Translations under genes and position numbers: made by a program
Assembly (NCBI GenBank): GCA_005503065.1
Contig: SCOE01000002.1
Location: forward strand, 124,001-188,000
Direction of reading: 5' to 3'
Length of the DNA stretch: 64,000 bases
From: Comamonadaceae bacterium ALPHA2B
Lineage (GTDB): Bacteria > Pseudomonadota > Gammaproteobacteria > Burkholderiales > Burkholderiaceae_C
In this document: piece by piece, positions 8,470 to 17,644 of the stretch
Layout of the letters: every line of letters starts with the position of its first letter
Position numbering within the stretch: the stretch's first letter is position 1
The notes under the pieces: generated by a model
Told to the model about the DNA's origin: nothing
What the model saw: the letters and a program-made list of their open reading frames with translations, nothing else
Database searches by the model: none

Positions 8470-8736
8470 ATGCCCATCGCCGACGACCTGGACCTGCTGA
8501 CCGACGGCGCGCTGGCCGAACTGGCCAGCGTCGAACGCCAGCGCGCGCTGCGCGGCGATCGCAGTGCCTTCGGGCGCGCCCACCTGCTGGAGCGCGAACT
8601 GCGCCGACGGGCGGGCACGATCAGCGGCTTCGGACCGCCGCTGGACCTCTCGCCGGCCCGGTCGCCGAAGCGGTGGTGGCAGTTCTGGGGACGCACCCCG
8701 GGCGCTGCGGGCGGCGCGGTCGGCCTGCGCTATTGA
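8470..8736 (+). CDS. Hypothetical 88-residue protein
   Basis: A charged, mostly helical N-terminal half (ADDLDLLTDGALAELASVERQRALRG) and a basic, Trp-rich C-terminal part (KRWWQFWGR). There is no signal peptide or membrane helix. GAGGAT lies about 8 bases before the ATG and a good terminator follows directly, so it looks like a genuine single-gene transcription unit. Family not recognised. Confidence 0.55.
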   Translation: MPIADDLDLLTDGALAELASVERQRALRGDRSAFGRAHLLERELRRRAGTISGFGPPLDLSPARSPKRWWQFWGRTPGAAGGAVGLRY

Positions 8737-8745
8737 TTCCCAACA

Positions 8746-8766
8746 GGCGCCTCGGGCGCCTTTTTT
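8746..8766 (+). terminator. Rho-independent terminator after the 88-residue gene
   Basis: A perfect GGCGCC / GGCGCC stem with a 3-base loop is followed by six T residues, 10 bases after the stop codon of the upstream gene. Confidence 0.85.
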
Positions 8767-8827
8767 GTGCCCGCGCAACGTGAAGTGCAACCGGCCCGCA
8801 GCGCCCGCCAGCCGGGCGCCGCGGCCG

Positions 8828-8851
8828 AATTCGTCACGAACGTGACGAATT
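8828..8851. repeat. Perfect 11-bp inverted repeat over the oprN-like stop codon
   Basis: AATTCGTCACG is followed, after 2 bases, by its exact complement, overlapping the last codons and stop of the outer-membrane channel gene. On the plus strand it runs into TTTT, so it could act as a terminator for either strand, or be a protein-binding palindrome. Function not determined. Confidence 0.6.
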
Positions 8852-10342
8852 TTCCTCGCTCTTGGCTGCCGCCCCCACGCGGGCGGGCGCATCCCATCCG
8901 CCGCCCAGGGCACGAACCAGTCCCACCGCCGCCTGGTACTGGGCGGCCTTGACCTGCAGCGCCTGCCGCTGGTTGCGCAGCTCGCTGCGGCGTGCGTCCA
9001 GCAGGTCGAGCTGGCTGATGTAGCCGTTGCGGTAGCGCGTGTCCGACAGCTGCGTGGCGCGCCGGGCCGAATCGACCGCCGTCTGCTGCACCTGCGCCTG
9101 CTCCTGCAGGAGGCGGATGGCCGAAAGCTGGTCCTCCACATCCTTGAAGGCATTCAGCACCTGCGCCCGGTAGTCGGCCAGCGCCTCGTCGAGCTGGCCC
9201 GAGGCGTTCTGCACGCCGGCCTCGCGCCGACCGCCGTCCAGGATGGGCAGCGACAGCAGCGCGCCGATGCCCCACGAACGGGCCGACCACTTGAACAGGT
9301 CACCGATTTCGGGCGAGGCGAAGCCGCCGCCGGCCGTGAGCGCGATGTCGGGGAAGTACGCCGCCTGCGCAGCACCCACGCGCGCCTGCGCCGCCAGCAC
9401 GGCCGCCTGCGAGGCCGCGACGTCCGGGCGCCGCGTCAGCACCGTGGCCGGCACGCCGGCCGGGATGCTCGGCAGCGCGGTGGTCCAGTTCTCGGGACGG
9501 ATGCCGAAGCTGGCCGGCGGCTCGCCGGTGAGCACGGCCAGCGCATGTTCCAGTTCGGCGCGCCGGCGGTCGAGTGCGATCGCATCCGATTCGGTGGCCG
9601 AGACTTCGGTCTGCACGCGTGCGACATCCAGGTCGGCCACATCGCCCGCCTGCTGCCGGCGCTGCGTGAGGCGCAGCGTGTCGCGATACGCCTCGACGTT
9701 GTCGCGCACCAGCACGCGCTCGGCATCCACCGCGCGCAGGGCCAGGTAGGTCTGCGCCACCTCGGCCTGCACCAGCAGGCGCGTGCTCTGCAGCAGCGCC
9801 TCGCGCTGCTGCGCATCGAGCCGAGCGGCCTCGCTGGTGCGCGACAGGCGGCCGAACAGGTCCAGTTCGTACGACGCCGTCAGGCCGGCGTTGATGAGGG
9901 TCGACGGCCGGTTGCTCTGGTTGCGGTCCAGCCCCTGCTGGCGCGTGGCGCCAGCGCCGGCGCCGAGCTGCAGCGAGCGGTCCGCGTCGGTGATGCGGGC
10001 CAGCGCGCGCGCCTGGCGCACGCGCGCCACGGCCTGCTGGATGCTGGTGTTGCCGCCCTCGTCGCGAACCGCACGCTCGACCAGGCTGTCGAGGATAGGG
10101 TCACGGAAGGCGCGCCACCATTCGCCGCGCGGCTGCGATTCGGCGGGCACGGCACGGGTCCACTGCCCCTCGCCAGGCGCCGCGGCCCGCGCCGTGGGCG
10201 CTTCCTTGAACTGGGCCGGGGTGGCCATGTCCGGCAGCCCGGAGGGCGCCGTCGCACAGCCGGCCAGCACGAGGGCGGCCATCAGCGGTGCCAGCGCCGC
10301 GCGCAACGGCTGCCGGAGTCGGGTTGCTATCGAAGCATGCAT
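8834..10342 (-). CDS. RND efflux outer-membrane channel lipoprotein (NodT/OprN family)
   Basis: TolC-like outer-membrane exit duct of a tripartite pump, 502 residues. The signal peptide ends in a lipobox (LVLAGC), so the mature N-terminal Cys is lipidated. Two OEP repeats are visible, with long helical heptad stretches (QREALLQSTRLLVQAEVAQT; GQLDEALADYRAQVLNAFKD) and the family phrase YELDLFGRLSR. I chose ATG 10342 because AAGGAG precedes it by about 8 bases. The upstream ATG at 10372, which overlaps the pump-gene stop, has no such site. It is third gene of the adaptor - pump - channel operon. Confidence 0.92.
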   Translation of the reverse strand: MHASIATRLRQPLRAALAPLMAALVLAGCATAPSGLPDMATPAQFKEAPTARAAAPGEGQWTRAVPAESQPRGEWWRAFRDPILDSLVERAVRDEGGNTSIQQAVARVRQARALARITDADRSLQLGAGAGATRQQGLDRNQSNRPSTLINAGLTASYELDLFGRLSRTSEAARLDAQQREALLQSTRLLVQAEVAQTYLALRAVDAERVLVRDNVEAYRDTLRLTQRRQQAGDVADLDVARVQTEVSATESDAIALDRRRAELEHALAVLTGEPPASFGIRPENWTTALPSIPAGVPATVLTRRPDVAASQAAVLAAQARVGAAQAAYFPDIALTAGGGFASPEIGDLFKWSARSWGIGALLSLPILDGGRREAGVQNASGQLDEALADYRAQVLNAFKDVEDQLSAIRLLQEQAQVQQTAVDSARRATQLSDTRYRNGYISQLDLLDARRSELRNQRQALQVKAAQYQAAVGLVRALGGGWDAPARVGAAAKSEENSSRS

Positions 10343-10368
10343 GGTTCTTCTCCTTCGCTTCGTTTCAT

Positions 10369-13300
10369 TCATTCATGCCGGCCGACCGGTGCCGCGGGCT
10401 GCGGCAACAGGCCGCCGCCGTGGCCACCGCCAGCACCCGGAGCCGGATGGCTGGCCGAGACGAAGTCCTCGCCGTGCGGCACTTCGCCATGCAGCTTGAG
10501 CGGGCGGTTGCCGGTGAGCCGGCGCAGCGCCACGTAGAACACCGGCGTGAGGAACAGGCCGAAGGCCGTCACACCGATCATCCCGGCGAACACCGCCACG
10601 CCCATGGCCGTGCGCATCTCGGCGCCGGCGCCCGTGGCCAGCACCAGGGGCAGCACCCCCATGACGAAGGCCAGCGAGGTCATCAGGATCGGGCGCAGCC
10701 GCAGGCGGCTGGCCTCGATCGCGGCCTGCACCGGCGTGCGGCCGGCGAACTCCAGCTCGCGGGCGAATTCGACGATCAGGATCGCGTTCTTCGCACTGAG
10801 CCCCACGAGCACGATGAGCCCGATCTGGGTGAAGACGTTGTTGTCCCCGCCCGAGATCCACACGCCCGTCATCGCGGCCAAGAGGCCCATGGGCACGATG
10901 AGGATGATCGACAGCGGCAGCGTCAGGCTCTCGTACTGCGCGGCCAGCACCAGGAACACCAGCAGGATGGCCAGCGGGAACACCACCACCGCCGAGTTGC
11001 CGGCCAGGATCTCCTGGTAGGTCAGGTCGGTCCACTCGAAGCTCACGCCCTTGGGCAGCGTCTCGGCCGCGATGCGCTTGATCGCGTCCTGCGCCTGGCC
11101 CGACGAGAAGCCGGGCGCGGCGCCGCCGTTGATGTCGGCCGTGAGGTAGCCGTTGTAGCGCATGGCGCGCTCGGGGCCGAAGCTGGACTGCACCTTGAGC
11201 AGGGCCGACAGCGGGATCATCTCGCCCGACGACGAGCGCACCTTGAGCATGCCGATGTCCTCGGCCCGCGCGCGGTACGGCGCATCGGCCTGCACGCGCA
11301 CGCTGTAGGTGCGGCCGAACTTGTTGAAGTCGTTCGCGTACAGGCTGCCCAGGTAGATCTGCATGGTGTCGAAGATGTCCGTCACCGGCACGCCGAGCTG
11401 GCGCGCCTTGGTGCGGTCGACGTCGGCATACAGCTGCGGCACGTTGACCTGCCAGCTGGTGAACATGCCCGTGAGCTCCGGCGCCTGGTAGGCCTTGGCC
11501 ATGAAGGCCTTCACCGCCGCGTCCATCTGGTCGTAGCCGACCGACGCGCGGTCCTCCAGCTGCAGCTTGAAGCCACCCGTGGTGCCCAGCCCCGCCACCG
11601 GCGGCGGCGGGAACATCACGATGAACGCGTCCTGGATGCCGGCGAAGGCCTGGTTGAGCTGGCCCGCCACCGCGCCGCCCGACTGGTCGGCGCGCTTGCG
11701 CTGGTCGAAGGGCTTGAGCGTCGCGAAGACGATGCCCGAGTTCGAGCTGTTGGTGAAGCCGTTGATCGACAGGCCCGGGAACGCGAGCGTTTCCTCGACG
11801 TTCGGGTTCTTCTTCATGATCTCGCCCATGCGGCGGATCACCTCGTCGGTGCGGTCCAGCGTGGCGCCGTCGGGCAGCTGCGCGAAGCCGATCAGGTACT
11901 GCTTGTCCTGCGTGGGCACGAAGCCGCTGGGCACCGCCTTGAAGAGGCCGAAGGTCACGCCCACCAGCGCGAGGTAGATCACGAACATGATCGTCTTGCG
12001 CGAGATCACGCTCTTCACGCCGCCGCTGTAGGCCTCGGAGCCGCGCTGGAACACGCGGTTGAAGCCGCGGAACAGCCAGCCCAGCGCCTTGTCCATGCCG
12101 CGCGTGAGCGCGTCCTTGGGTGCGTCGTGACCGCGCAGCAGGAGCGCCGCGAGCGCCGGAGACAGCGTCAGCGAGTTGATGGCCGAGATCACCGTCGAGA
12201 TGGCGATGGTGACCGCGAACTGGCGGTAGAACTGCCCCGTGAGGCCGCTGATGAAGGCCAGCGGCACGAACACCGCCACCAGCACCAGCGCGATCGCGAT
12301 GATCGGGCCCGAGACCTCGCGCATGGCGCGGTAGGTGGCCTCGCGCGGCGTGAGCCCGGCCTCGATGTTGCGCTCCACGTTCTCGACCACCACGATCGCG
12401 TCGTCCACCACGATGCCGATGGCCAGCACCAGCCCGAAGAGCGACAGCGCGTTGATGGAGAAGCCCAGCAGGTGCAGCACCGCGAAGGTGCCGATCACCG
12501 ACACCGGCACCGCCAGCAGCGGGATGATCGACGCGCGCCAGGTCTGCAGGAACAGGATGACCACCAGCACCACCAGCATGATGGCCTCGAGCAGCGTGTG
12601 GATCACCGACTCGATCGATGCGCGCACGAACTGCGTCGGGTCGTAGGCGATGCGGTACTCCAGCCCTTCGGGCATGTTCTTGTTGAGCTCGACCATGGTC
12701 TTGCGCACGTTGGACGAGATGTCCAGCGCGTTCGAACCCGGGGCCTGGAACACGCCCATGCCCACCGCCGGGTTGTTGTTGAGCAGCGAGCGCAGCGAGT
12801 AGTCGGCCGCGCCGAGTTCGATGCGCGACACGTCGCGCAGCCGCACCACCTGCCCGTCGGCACCGCTCTTGACGATGATGTCGCCGAACTCCTCCTCGGT
12901 GGTCAGGCGCCCCTGCGCGTTGACCGACAGCTGCACGTCGATGCCCGAGAGCCCCGGCGAGGCGCCGATCACGCCCGCGGCGGCCTGCACGTTCTGGCCG
13001 CGGATGGCCGCCACCACGTCGGCGGCCGACAGCCCGCGCTGGGCCACCTTCTGCGGGTCGAGCCAGATGCGCATCGAATAGTCGCCGCCGCCGAAGACCT
13101 GGACCTGGCCCACGCCCTCGATGCGCGCCAGCTGGTCCTTGACGTTGAGCACGGCGTAGTTGCGCAGGTAGTCGATGCCGTAACGCCCGTTGGGCGACAC
13201 CAGGTGCACCACCATCGTGAGGTCGGGCGCGCTCTTGACCGTGGTCACACCCAGGCGGCGCACTTCCTCGGGCAGGCGCGGCTCGGCCTGCGAGACGCGG

Positions 13301-13632
13301 TTCTGCACGAGCTGCTGCGCCTTGTCGGGGTCGGTGCCAAGGCGGAAGGTGACGGTCAGCGTCATCACGCCGTCGGTCGTTGCCTGGCTGCCCATGTAGA
13401 GCATGCCCTCGACGCCGTTGATCTGCTCTTCGAGCGGCGTGGCCACCGTTTCGGCGATGACCTTGGGGTTGGCGCCCGGGTACTGGGCGCGCACGACCAC
13501 CTGCGGCGGCGCGACCTCGGGGTATTCCGAGATCGGCAGCCCGCGCAGCGCGATCAGGCCGGCGATCAGCATGAGCAGCGACAGCACGCCGGCAAAGATC
13601 GGCCGGTCGATGAAGAATTTGGAGAGGTTCAT
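10369..13632 (-). CDS. RND multidrug efflux transporter, inner-membrane pump (MexF/AcrB family)
   Basis: Proton-driven HAE1-family pump of 1087 residues, slightly longer than usual because of a Gly/Pro-rich tail. It begins MNLSKFFIDRPIFAGVLS, the standard first helix. TM4 carries the proton-relay acids (GIVVDDAIVVVENVERN), and the second-half motif GLSAKNAILIVEFA supplies the relay Lys. Large periplasmic loops and 12 membrane helices are evident. It is similar to the MexF/BpeF type. The gene sits 31 bases after the adaptor gene and is followed by the outer-membrane channel, so one operon encodes the whole pump. Confidence 0.95.
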   Translation of the reverse strand: MNLSKFFIDRPIFAGVLSLLMLIAGLIALRGLPISEYPEVAPPQVVVRAQYPGANPKVIAETVATPLEEQINGVEGMLYMGSQATTDGVMTLTVTFRLGTDPDKAQQLVQNRVSQAEPRLPEEVRRLGVTTVKSAPDLTMVVHLVSPNGRYGIDYLRNYAVLNVKDQLARIEGVGQVQVFGGGDYSMRIWLDPQKVAQRGLSAADVVAAIRGQNVQAAAGVIGASPGLSGIDVQLSVNAQGRLTTEEEFGDIIVKSGADGQVVRLRDVSRIELGAADYSLRSLLNNNPAVGMGVFQAPGSNALDISSNVRKTMVELNKNMPEGLEYRIAYDPTQFVRASIESVIHTLLEAIMLVVLVVILFLQTWRASIIPLLAVPVSVIGTFAVLHLLGFSINALSLFGLVLAIGIVVDDAIVVVENVERNIEAGLTPREATYRAMREVSGPIIAIALVLVAVFVPLAFISGLTGQFYRQFAVTIAISTVISAINSLTLSPALAALLLRGHDAPKDALTRGMDKALGWLFRGFNRVFQRGSEAYSGGVKSVISRKTIMFVIYLALVGVTFGLFKAVPSGFVPTQDKQYLIGFAQLPDGATLDRTDEVIRRMGEIMKKNPNVEETLAFPGLSINGFTNSSNSGIVFATLKPFDQRKRADQSGGAVAGQLNQAFAGIQDAFIVMFPPPPVAGLGTTGGFKLQLEDRASVGYDQMDAAVKAFMAKAYQAPELTGMFTSWQVNVPQLYADVDRTKARQLGVPVTDIFDTMQIYLGSLYANDFNKFGRTYSVRVQADAPYRARAEDIGMLKVRSSSGEMIPLSALLKVQSSFGPERAMRYNGYLTADINGGAAPGFSSGQAQDAIKRIAAETLPKGVSFEWTDLTYQEILAGNSAVVVFPLAILLVFLVLAAQYESLTLPLSIILIVPMGLLAAMTGVWISGGDNNVFTQIGLIVLVGLSAKNAILIVEFARELEFAGRTPVQAAIEASRLRLRPILMTSLAFVMGVLPLVLATGAGAEMRTAMGVAVFAGMIGVTAFGLFLTPVFYVALRRLTGNRPLKLHGEVPHGEDFVSASHPAPGAGGGHGGGLLPQPAAPVGRHE

Positions 13633-13663
13633 GACGAACTTTCAGCGAAGCGCTCGCGCGCGT

Positions 13664-14968
13664 TCAGGGGTTCGAGGCCAGCTTGCCGGCCTTGGCGCTG
13701 CCTTGCGCCGTGGCATCCATGGGCACGGGCTTGGGATCGACCAGCACGCCGGGGCGCACGTGCTGCAGGCCGTTGACCACGATCCGCTCGCCCGGCTTGA
13801 GGCCGGAAGCCACCACGCGCAGGCCGTTGATGGGCGCTCCCAGCGTGACCTCGCGGTACTCGGCCTTGTTGTCGGCGTTGACGACCATGACGAACTTCTT
13901 GTTCTGGTCGGTGCCCACGGCCCGCTCGGCCACCAGCAGCGCCTTGCTCTCCTGCGCCTGGCCCATGCGGATGCGGGCGAACTGGCCCGGGATCAGGGCG
14001 CCGTCCTTGTTCTCGAAGGTGGCGCGCACGCGCACCGTGCCGCTCTTTGCGTCGACCTGGTTGTCGATGAGCTGCAGCTTGCCCTCGAAGGGCGTGCCAT
14101 CGGTGGCCGCCGTGCCCATCTGCACGGGGATCTGGCCGATGAGCGAGCGGGCGCTGGCGCCGCCGGGCATGTCGCGCAGGGCGCGGCCGATGACCTGCTC
14201 GTCGGCATCGAAGCTGGCGTAGATCGGGCTCACCGACACCAGCGTGGTCAGCACCGGCGCGCCGGGACCGGCGGCGACGAGGTTGCCCACCGTCACTTCG
14301 AGCTTGCCGATGCGGCCGGCGACCGGCGCACGCACCTGGGTGTAGGACAGGTTGAGCTTCGCGCTCTGCAGCGAGGCTTGCGCGGCGCGCAGGTTGGCGT
14401 CGGCCTCGTTGCCGGCGTTCAGGCGCTCGTCCAGTTCGCGCTGGGCGATGGCCTGCTCGGCATACAGGCGCCGCGCACGTTCCTGTTCGCTGCGGGTGTA
14501 GGCGGCACGCGCCTGGGCCGACGCGACCTGCGCCGCGGCGCGGTCCACCTCGGCCTTGTAGGGGGCCGGGTCGATGGTCACGAGCAGGTCGCCCTGCTTG
14601 ACCAATGCGCCCTCGCGGAAATGAACGCTCTGCACCGCGCCGGCGACGCGCGAGCGCACGTCGACGCGCTCCACCGCCTCCAGCCGGCCGGAGAACTCGT
14701 CCCAGGCGTTGACCTGCGTTTCGGTGACGGTGGCGACCGACACCGGCGTGGCCTGCGGCTGCTGCTGCGCCGGCGGGTTGCTGGCCTCGGCCTTGAAGCT
14801 GTGCATGCCGAAGACGCCCGCCGCGACGGCCAGCACGGCCGTGACGCCGGTGACGGTGGGCCACACGCTGCGGCGTGCCAGCGATGGCCAGGCCGGGTTC
14901 GCCGGGGTGGATTGCGCCCCGGCACCTTCGGAGCGGTCGGGCGTGTTGTTGTTGGTCGGGTTCGACAT
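13664..14968 (-). CDS. RND efflux periplasmic adaptor (MexE family)
   Basis: Membrane-fusion protein of 434 residues linking pump and channel. There is one N-terminal membrane anchor (about residues 36-55), then the lipoyl half-motif GRLEAVERVDVRSRVAGAV, a coiled-coil hairpin (AAYTRSEQERARRLYAEQAI), the second lipoyl half (RAPVAGRIGKLEV) and beta-barrel/membrane-proximal domains. It is the first gene of the three-gene efflux operon. There is no lipobox; anchoring is by the uncleaved helix. No dedicated regulator adjoins; the nearest is the LysR gene beyond the hydrolase. Confidence 0.92.
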   Translation of the reverse strand: MSNPTNNNTPDRSEGAGAQSTPANPAWPSLARRSVWPTVTGVTAVLAVAAGVFGMHSFKAEASNPPAQQQPQATPVSVATVTETQVNAWDEFSGRLEAVERVDVRSRVAGAVQSVHFREGALVKQGDLLVTIDPAPYKAEVDRAAAQVASAQARAAYTRSEQERARRLYAEQAIAQRELDERLNAGNEADANLRAAQASLQSAKLNLSYTQVRAPVAGRIGKLEVTVGNLVAAGPGAPVLTTLVSVSPIYASFDADEQVIGRALRDMPGGASARSLIGQIPVQMGTAATDGTPFEGKLQLIDNQVDAKSGTVRVRATFENKDGALIPGQFARIRMGQAQESKALLVAERAVGTDQNKKFVMVVNADNKAEYREVTLGAPINGLRVVASGLKPGERIVVNGLQHVRPGVLVDPKPVPMDATAQGSAKAGKLASNP

Positions 14969-15198
14969 GGTTCGTCCTTGTGGGTACTTCGGGGATGCAA
15001 CAACCCTCCGGGCGCGGGTGGCGCCCGTCGGGAACGGATGATTTCGGGTACGTCGCCAGCGCGTCGGCTCAGGACGCGCGGGTCCCGTCGGCGTTCGTCA
15101 GGCGAAAGCTCCCTCCGGACGGCGGTCTCCGCGCCGTCTCGTGCCTTGTAGTGATGGCGCCCCCTCTGCGGAGGCCGATGCGTCTGGCGCCTACGCGC
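14969..15198. other. Promoter region of the efflux operon
   Basis: About 230 bases between the adaptor start and the next gene's stop. It contains several short GC-rich palindromes but no open frame or regulator site I can identify. It should carry the pump promoter. Confidence 0.35.
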
Positions 15199-16071
15199 CT
15201 AATGGGGCGGCGGCGTCGCGGCCTGGAAGAAGGCGCGGAACTGTTCTTCCACGCTCTGCTCGCAGGCCGCACAGGCATTGCTGTCGGGTTCGTACAGCGC
15301 CTCGGGCCAGTTCGACGCGCCAGGCAGCACCTGGCTGGTCACCGGGATGCCGGCGTCGCCCAGGCGCTTGGCATAGGCCAGCGCCTCGTCGCGCATCGGG
15401 TCGTCCTGGCCCACCAGCACCAGCGTGGGCGCGATGTCGGCCAGCCGCAGCGACGAGCCGGGCACCGCATAGGGATGCAGCGCATCCATCGGGCGGTGCA
15501 GGTACTTCTGCCAGCCCTCGGCCCATTTGCAGCTCACCGTCGCTTCGGCACAGCTCGCCTCGCGCAGAGACGCGGTGCCGGCGCAGGGATCGAGCATCGG
15601 CGACAACAGCACCTGGCCCGCGAGCGGCGGGTGCGCGCGGTCGCGGGCCACCAGGGCCACGGCCGCTGCCAGGTTGCCACCGGCCTCTTCGCCGGCCAGG
15701 AAGATGCGCGCGCCCTTGCCCACGAGCTTGGTGCGCTGCTTGTAGAGCCACTCCAGCACCGCGTAGCCGACCTCGATGGGCTTGGGGAACGGGAACTCGG
15801 GGGCCAGCGGATAGGCCAGCGACACCACGAAGGCGCCGGCGCGCGCCAGCAGCCGGCCCACCGTGCGGCCGTTGTCGAGGTCGCCGCACACGAAAGTGCC
15901 GCCATGGAAGTGCAGCACCACCGGTTGCCCGGCACCGCCGGTCTTCTCGCCGTAGGTGCGGGCGTCGACGCCTTCGCCCTGGGGCAGCTCGATCCGGATG
16001 TCCTTCTCGGCCACGGCACGCCCGGCCGGGGCTTTGGCCTCTGGCTGCTGCGGGGTGGGACGGGATGACAT
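15199..16071 (-). CDS. Alpha/beta hydrolase (HSL family) lacking the catalytic serine
   Basis: A 290-residue protein of the hormone-sensitive-lipase/esterase branch. The oxyanion motif HGG is intact (residues 56-58 in LHFHGGTFVCGD), and the acidic-residue segment VLVGQDDPM is present. However, the nucleophile elbow, normally GDSAGG, reads AGEEAGGNLA, putting Glu129 in the serine position. The usual C-terminal catalytic His motif also appears to be replaced (LPGASNWPEAL). A CxxC (ACAAC) occurs near the C-terminus. The ATG at 16071 has GGAAGG upstream. Divergent from a LysR gene, which probably regulates it. The fold is secure; esterase activity is doubtful. Confidence 0.85.
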   Translation of the reverse strand: MSSRPTPQQPEAKAPAGRAVAEKDIRIELPQGEGVDARTYGEKTGGAGQPVVLHFHGGTFVCGDLDNGRTVGRLLARAGAFVVSLAYPLAPEFPFPKPIEVGYAVLEWLYKQRTKLVGKGARIFLAGEEAGGNLAAAVALVARDRAHPPLAGQVLLSPMLDPCAGTASLREASCAEATVSCKWAEGWQKYLHRPMDALHPYAVPGSSLRLADIAPTLVLVGQDDPMRDEALAYAKRLGDAGIPVTSQVLPGASNWPEALYEPDSNACAACEQSVEEQFRAFFQAATPPPH

Positions 16072-16286
16072 GGTGCGGACCTTCCGGATCAACGATGGAT
16101 GAAATATAAGGGGCGCCGGCAACGCATGAAACCGGCCAGTGCGCCCCACTCTGTTTCCGGGACGACAACAATCGCGGCCTTCCCAGGCCCCAGAATCCGA
16201 CCCCTTCCCCGGAACAGGTCAATGCGCATCCACAAGAATGCGCGCTCGCGGGCGCCTGCGACGTCAGCAACCATCCCTTTGTACCT

Positions 16287-17204
16287 ATGGACCAGATCCA
16301 AGCCATGCGCGTGTTCGTGCGGGTCGTCGAGGCCGGCAACTTCACGCGCGCCGCCGACTCGCTCGACCTGCCCAAGGGCACCGTCACCAAGCAGATCCAG
16401 GCCCTGGAGGCCCGGCTGCACGCGAAGCTGCTCAACCGCACGACGCGGCGTGTCACGGTCACGCCCGACGGCGCCGCGTATTTCGAGCGCGCCGCGCGCC
16501 TGCTGAACGACTTCGACGAGCTCGAGGCCAGCATGGCGAACGCGCAGGCGGCGCCCACCGGGCGGTTGCGCATCGACGTGGGGACCTCCACCGCGCGCCT
16601 GGTGGTCATCCCGGCGCTGGCGTCGTTCTGCGACAAGTACCCCGACATCCAGGTCGACCTGGGCGTGAGCGACCGGCCGGTGGACCTGATCAGCGACAAC
16701 GTCGACGTGGTGATCCGCGCCGGCGACATCACCGACCAGTCGCTGGTGGCCCGGCGCATCGGCAACCTGCCCTTCATCACCGTCGCCTCGCCCGGCTACC
16801 TGAAGAAGTACGGCACGCCGGCCCATCCGCGCGACCTGGAGCGCGGCCGCCACCACGTGGTGAACTTTTTCGCCGGCAACACGCGGCGCATCTACCCGCT
16901 GGAGTTCAACAAGGACGGGGAAACCGTCGAGATCGGGGGCCCCTACCGCGTGTCGGTGAACGAAAGCAACGCCCACACCACCGCGGTGCTGGCCGGTTTC
17001 GGCGTGTCGCAGATGGTGAGCTTCATCGCGGCGCCCTACCTGGCCAGCGGCGACCTGGTCCAGCTCATGCCCGACTGGACGCGCGACTCGCTGCCGGTGC
17101 ACGTGGTCTACCCGCCGAACCGGCACCTGAGCGCCAAGGTGCGGGCCTTCGTGGACTGGGCGGCCGAGGTATTTGCCCGCGATCCGCAGCTCGCGCGAGC
17201 CTGA
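16287..17204 (+). CDS. LysR-family transcriptional regulator
   Basis: A 305-residue regulator. The winged helix-turn-helix occupies about residues 1-60 (FTRAADSLDLPKGTVTKQI, then LLNRTTRRVTVTPDGAAYF), followed by a linker helix and the effector-binding domain (RLRIDVGTSTARLVVIPAL...). It belongs to the large DsdC/AaeR-like subgroup that recognises aromatic or small acidic effectors. It is divergent from the degenerate hydrolase with a 215-base shared upstream region, the classical arrangement for autoregulation and target control. Confidence 0.92.
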   Translation: MDQIQAMRVFVRVVEAGNFTRAADSLDLPKGTVTKQIQALEARLHAKLLNRTTRRVTVTPDGAAYFERAARLLNDFDELEASMANAQAAPTGRLRIDVGTSTARLVVIPALASFCDKYPDIQVDLGVSDRPVDLISDNVDVVIRAGDITDQSLVARRIGNLPFITVASPGYLKKYGTPAHPRDLERGRHHVVNFFAGNTRRIYPLEFNKDGETVEIGGPYRVSVNESNAHTTAVLAGFGVSQMVSFIAAPYLASGDLVQLMPDWTRDSLPVHVVYPPNRHLSAKVRAFVDWAAEVFARDPQLARA

Positions 17205-17284
17205 AGCGCGAAAAATAGCAAACCTTTGGGTTACATTTCGGCCCTCCGGTGCCGCTTCGGGCTCCGGGCAATCGGGCCCCCCTG

Positions 17285-17641
17285 ATGAACCATGTGATGC
17301 GCGCCTGGACGTTCTGGATCCGCGCCGAACTCCGCGACGAATGCCGGGAACACCTGGAGAACACCAAGCTCCCCGAACTGCGCGCCATACCCGGCAACCT
17401 GCGCACCGCCGCCATCTTCCGCGACCTGGGCGACGGCACGACCGAGGTGGTCGTCGCTTCGCTGTGGGATTCGCTGGAGAGCATCAAGGCCTTTGCGGGC
17501 ATCGACTACCTCAAGCCGACCATCGACCCGGCCGACAAGGGCAAGCTGCTCGACCGCGACGTGATCGTGCGCCACTACAGCATCGATGCGATGGATGCCG
17601 ACGTGTTCGAGCGCGCGCTGGGGTCGCCGCTGCCGCTCTAG
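17285..17641 (+). CDS. Small dimeric alpha-beta barrel (ABM-like) protein
   Basis: A 118-residue protein resembling antibiotic-biosynthesis-monooxygenase/stress-responsive barrel proteins: RAWTFWIRAELRDECREHLE, then TAAIFRDLGDGTTEVVVASLWDSLESIKAFAG, then a C-terminal acidic helix. Such proteins form dimers; activity is unknown here. ATG 17285 is used; an internal ATG at 17297 would also leave the domain whole. It follows the LysR gene by 80 bases and may be co-transcribed. Confidence 0.65.
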   Translation: MNHVMRAWTFWIRAELRDECREHLENTKLPELRAIPGNLRTAAIFRDLGDGTTEVVVASLWDSLESIKAFAGIDYLKPTIDPADKGKLLDRDVIVRHYSIDAMDADVFERALGSPLPL

Positions 17642-17644
17642 GGC

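Noticed and set aside
10288-13776. A very long plus-strand open frame (about 1160 codons) opposite the RND pump gene
   Set aside because: Its product is His/Arg/Gln-rich with no domain pattern, and it mirrors third-position GC bias of a confidently identified pump gene on the other strand.
16072-16286. A specific LysR binding site between the hydrolase and LysR genes
   Set aside because: T-N11-A motifs are too short to be meaningful, and no longer palindrome stands out.
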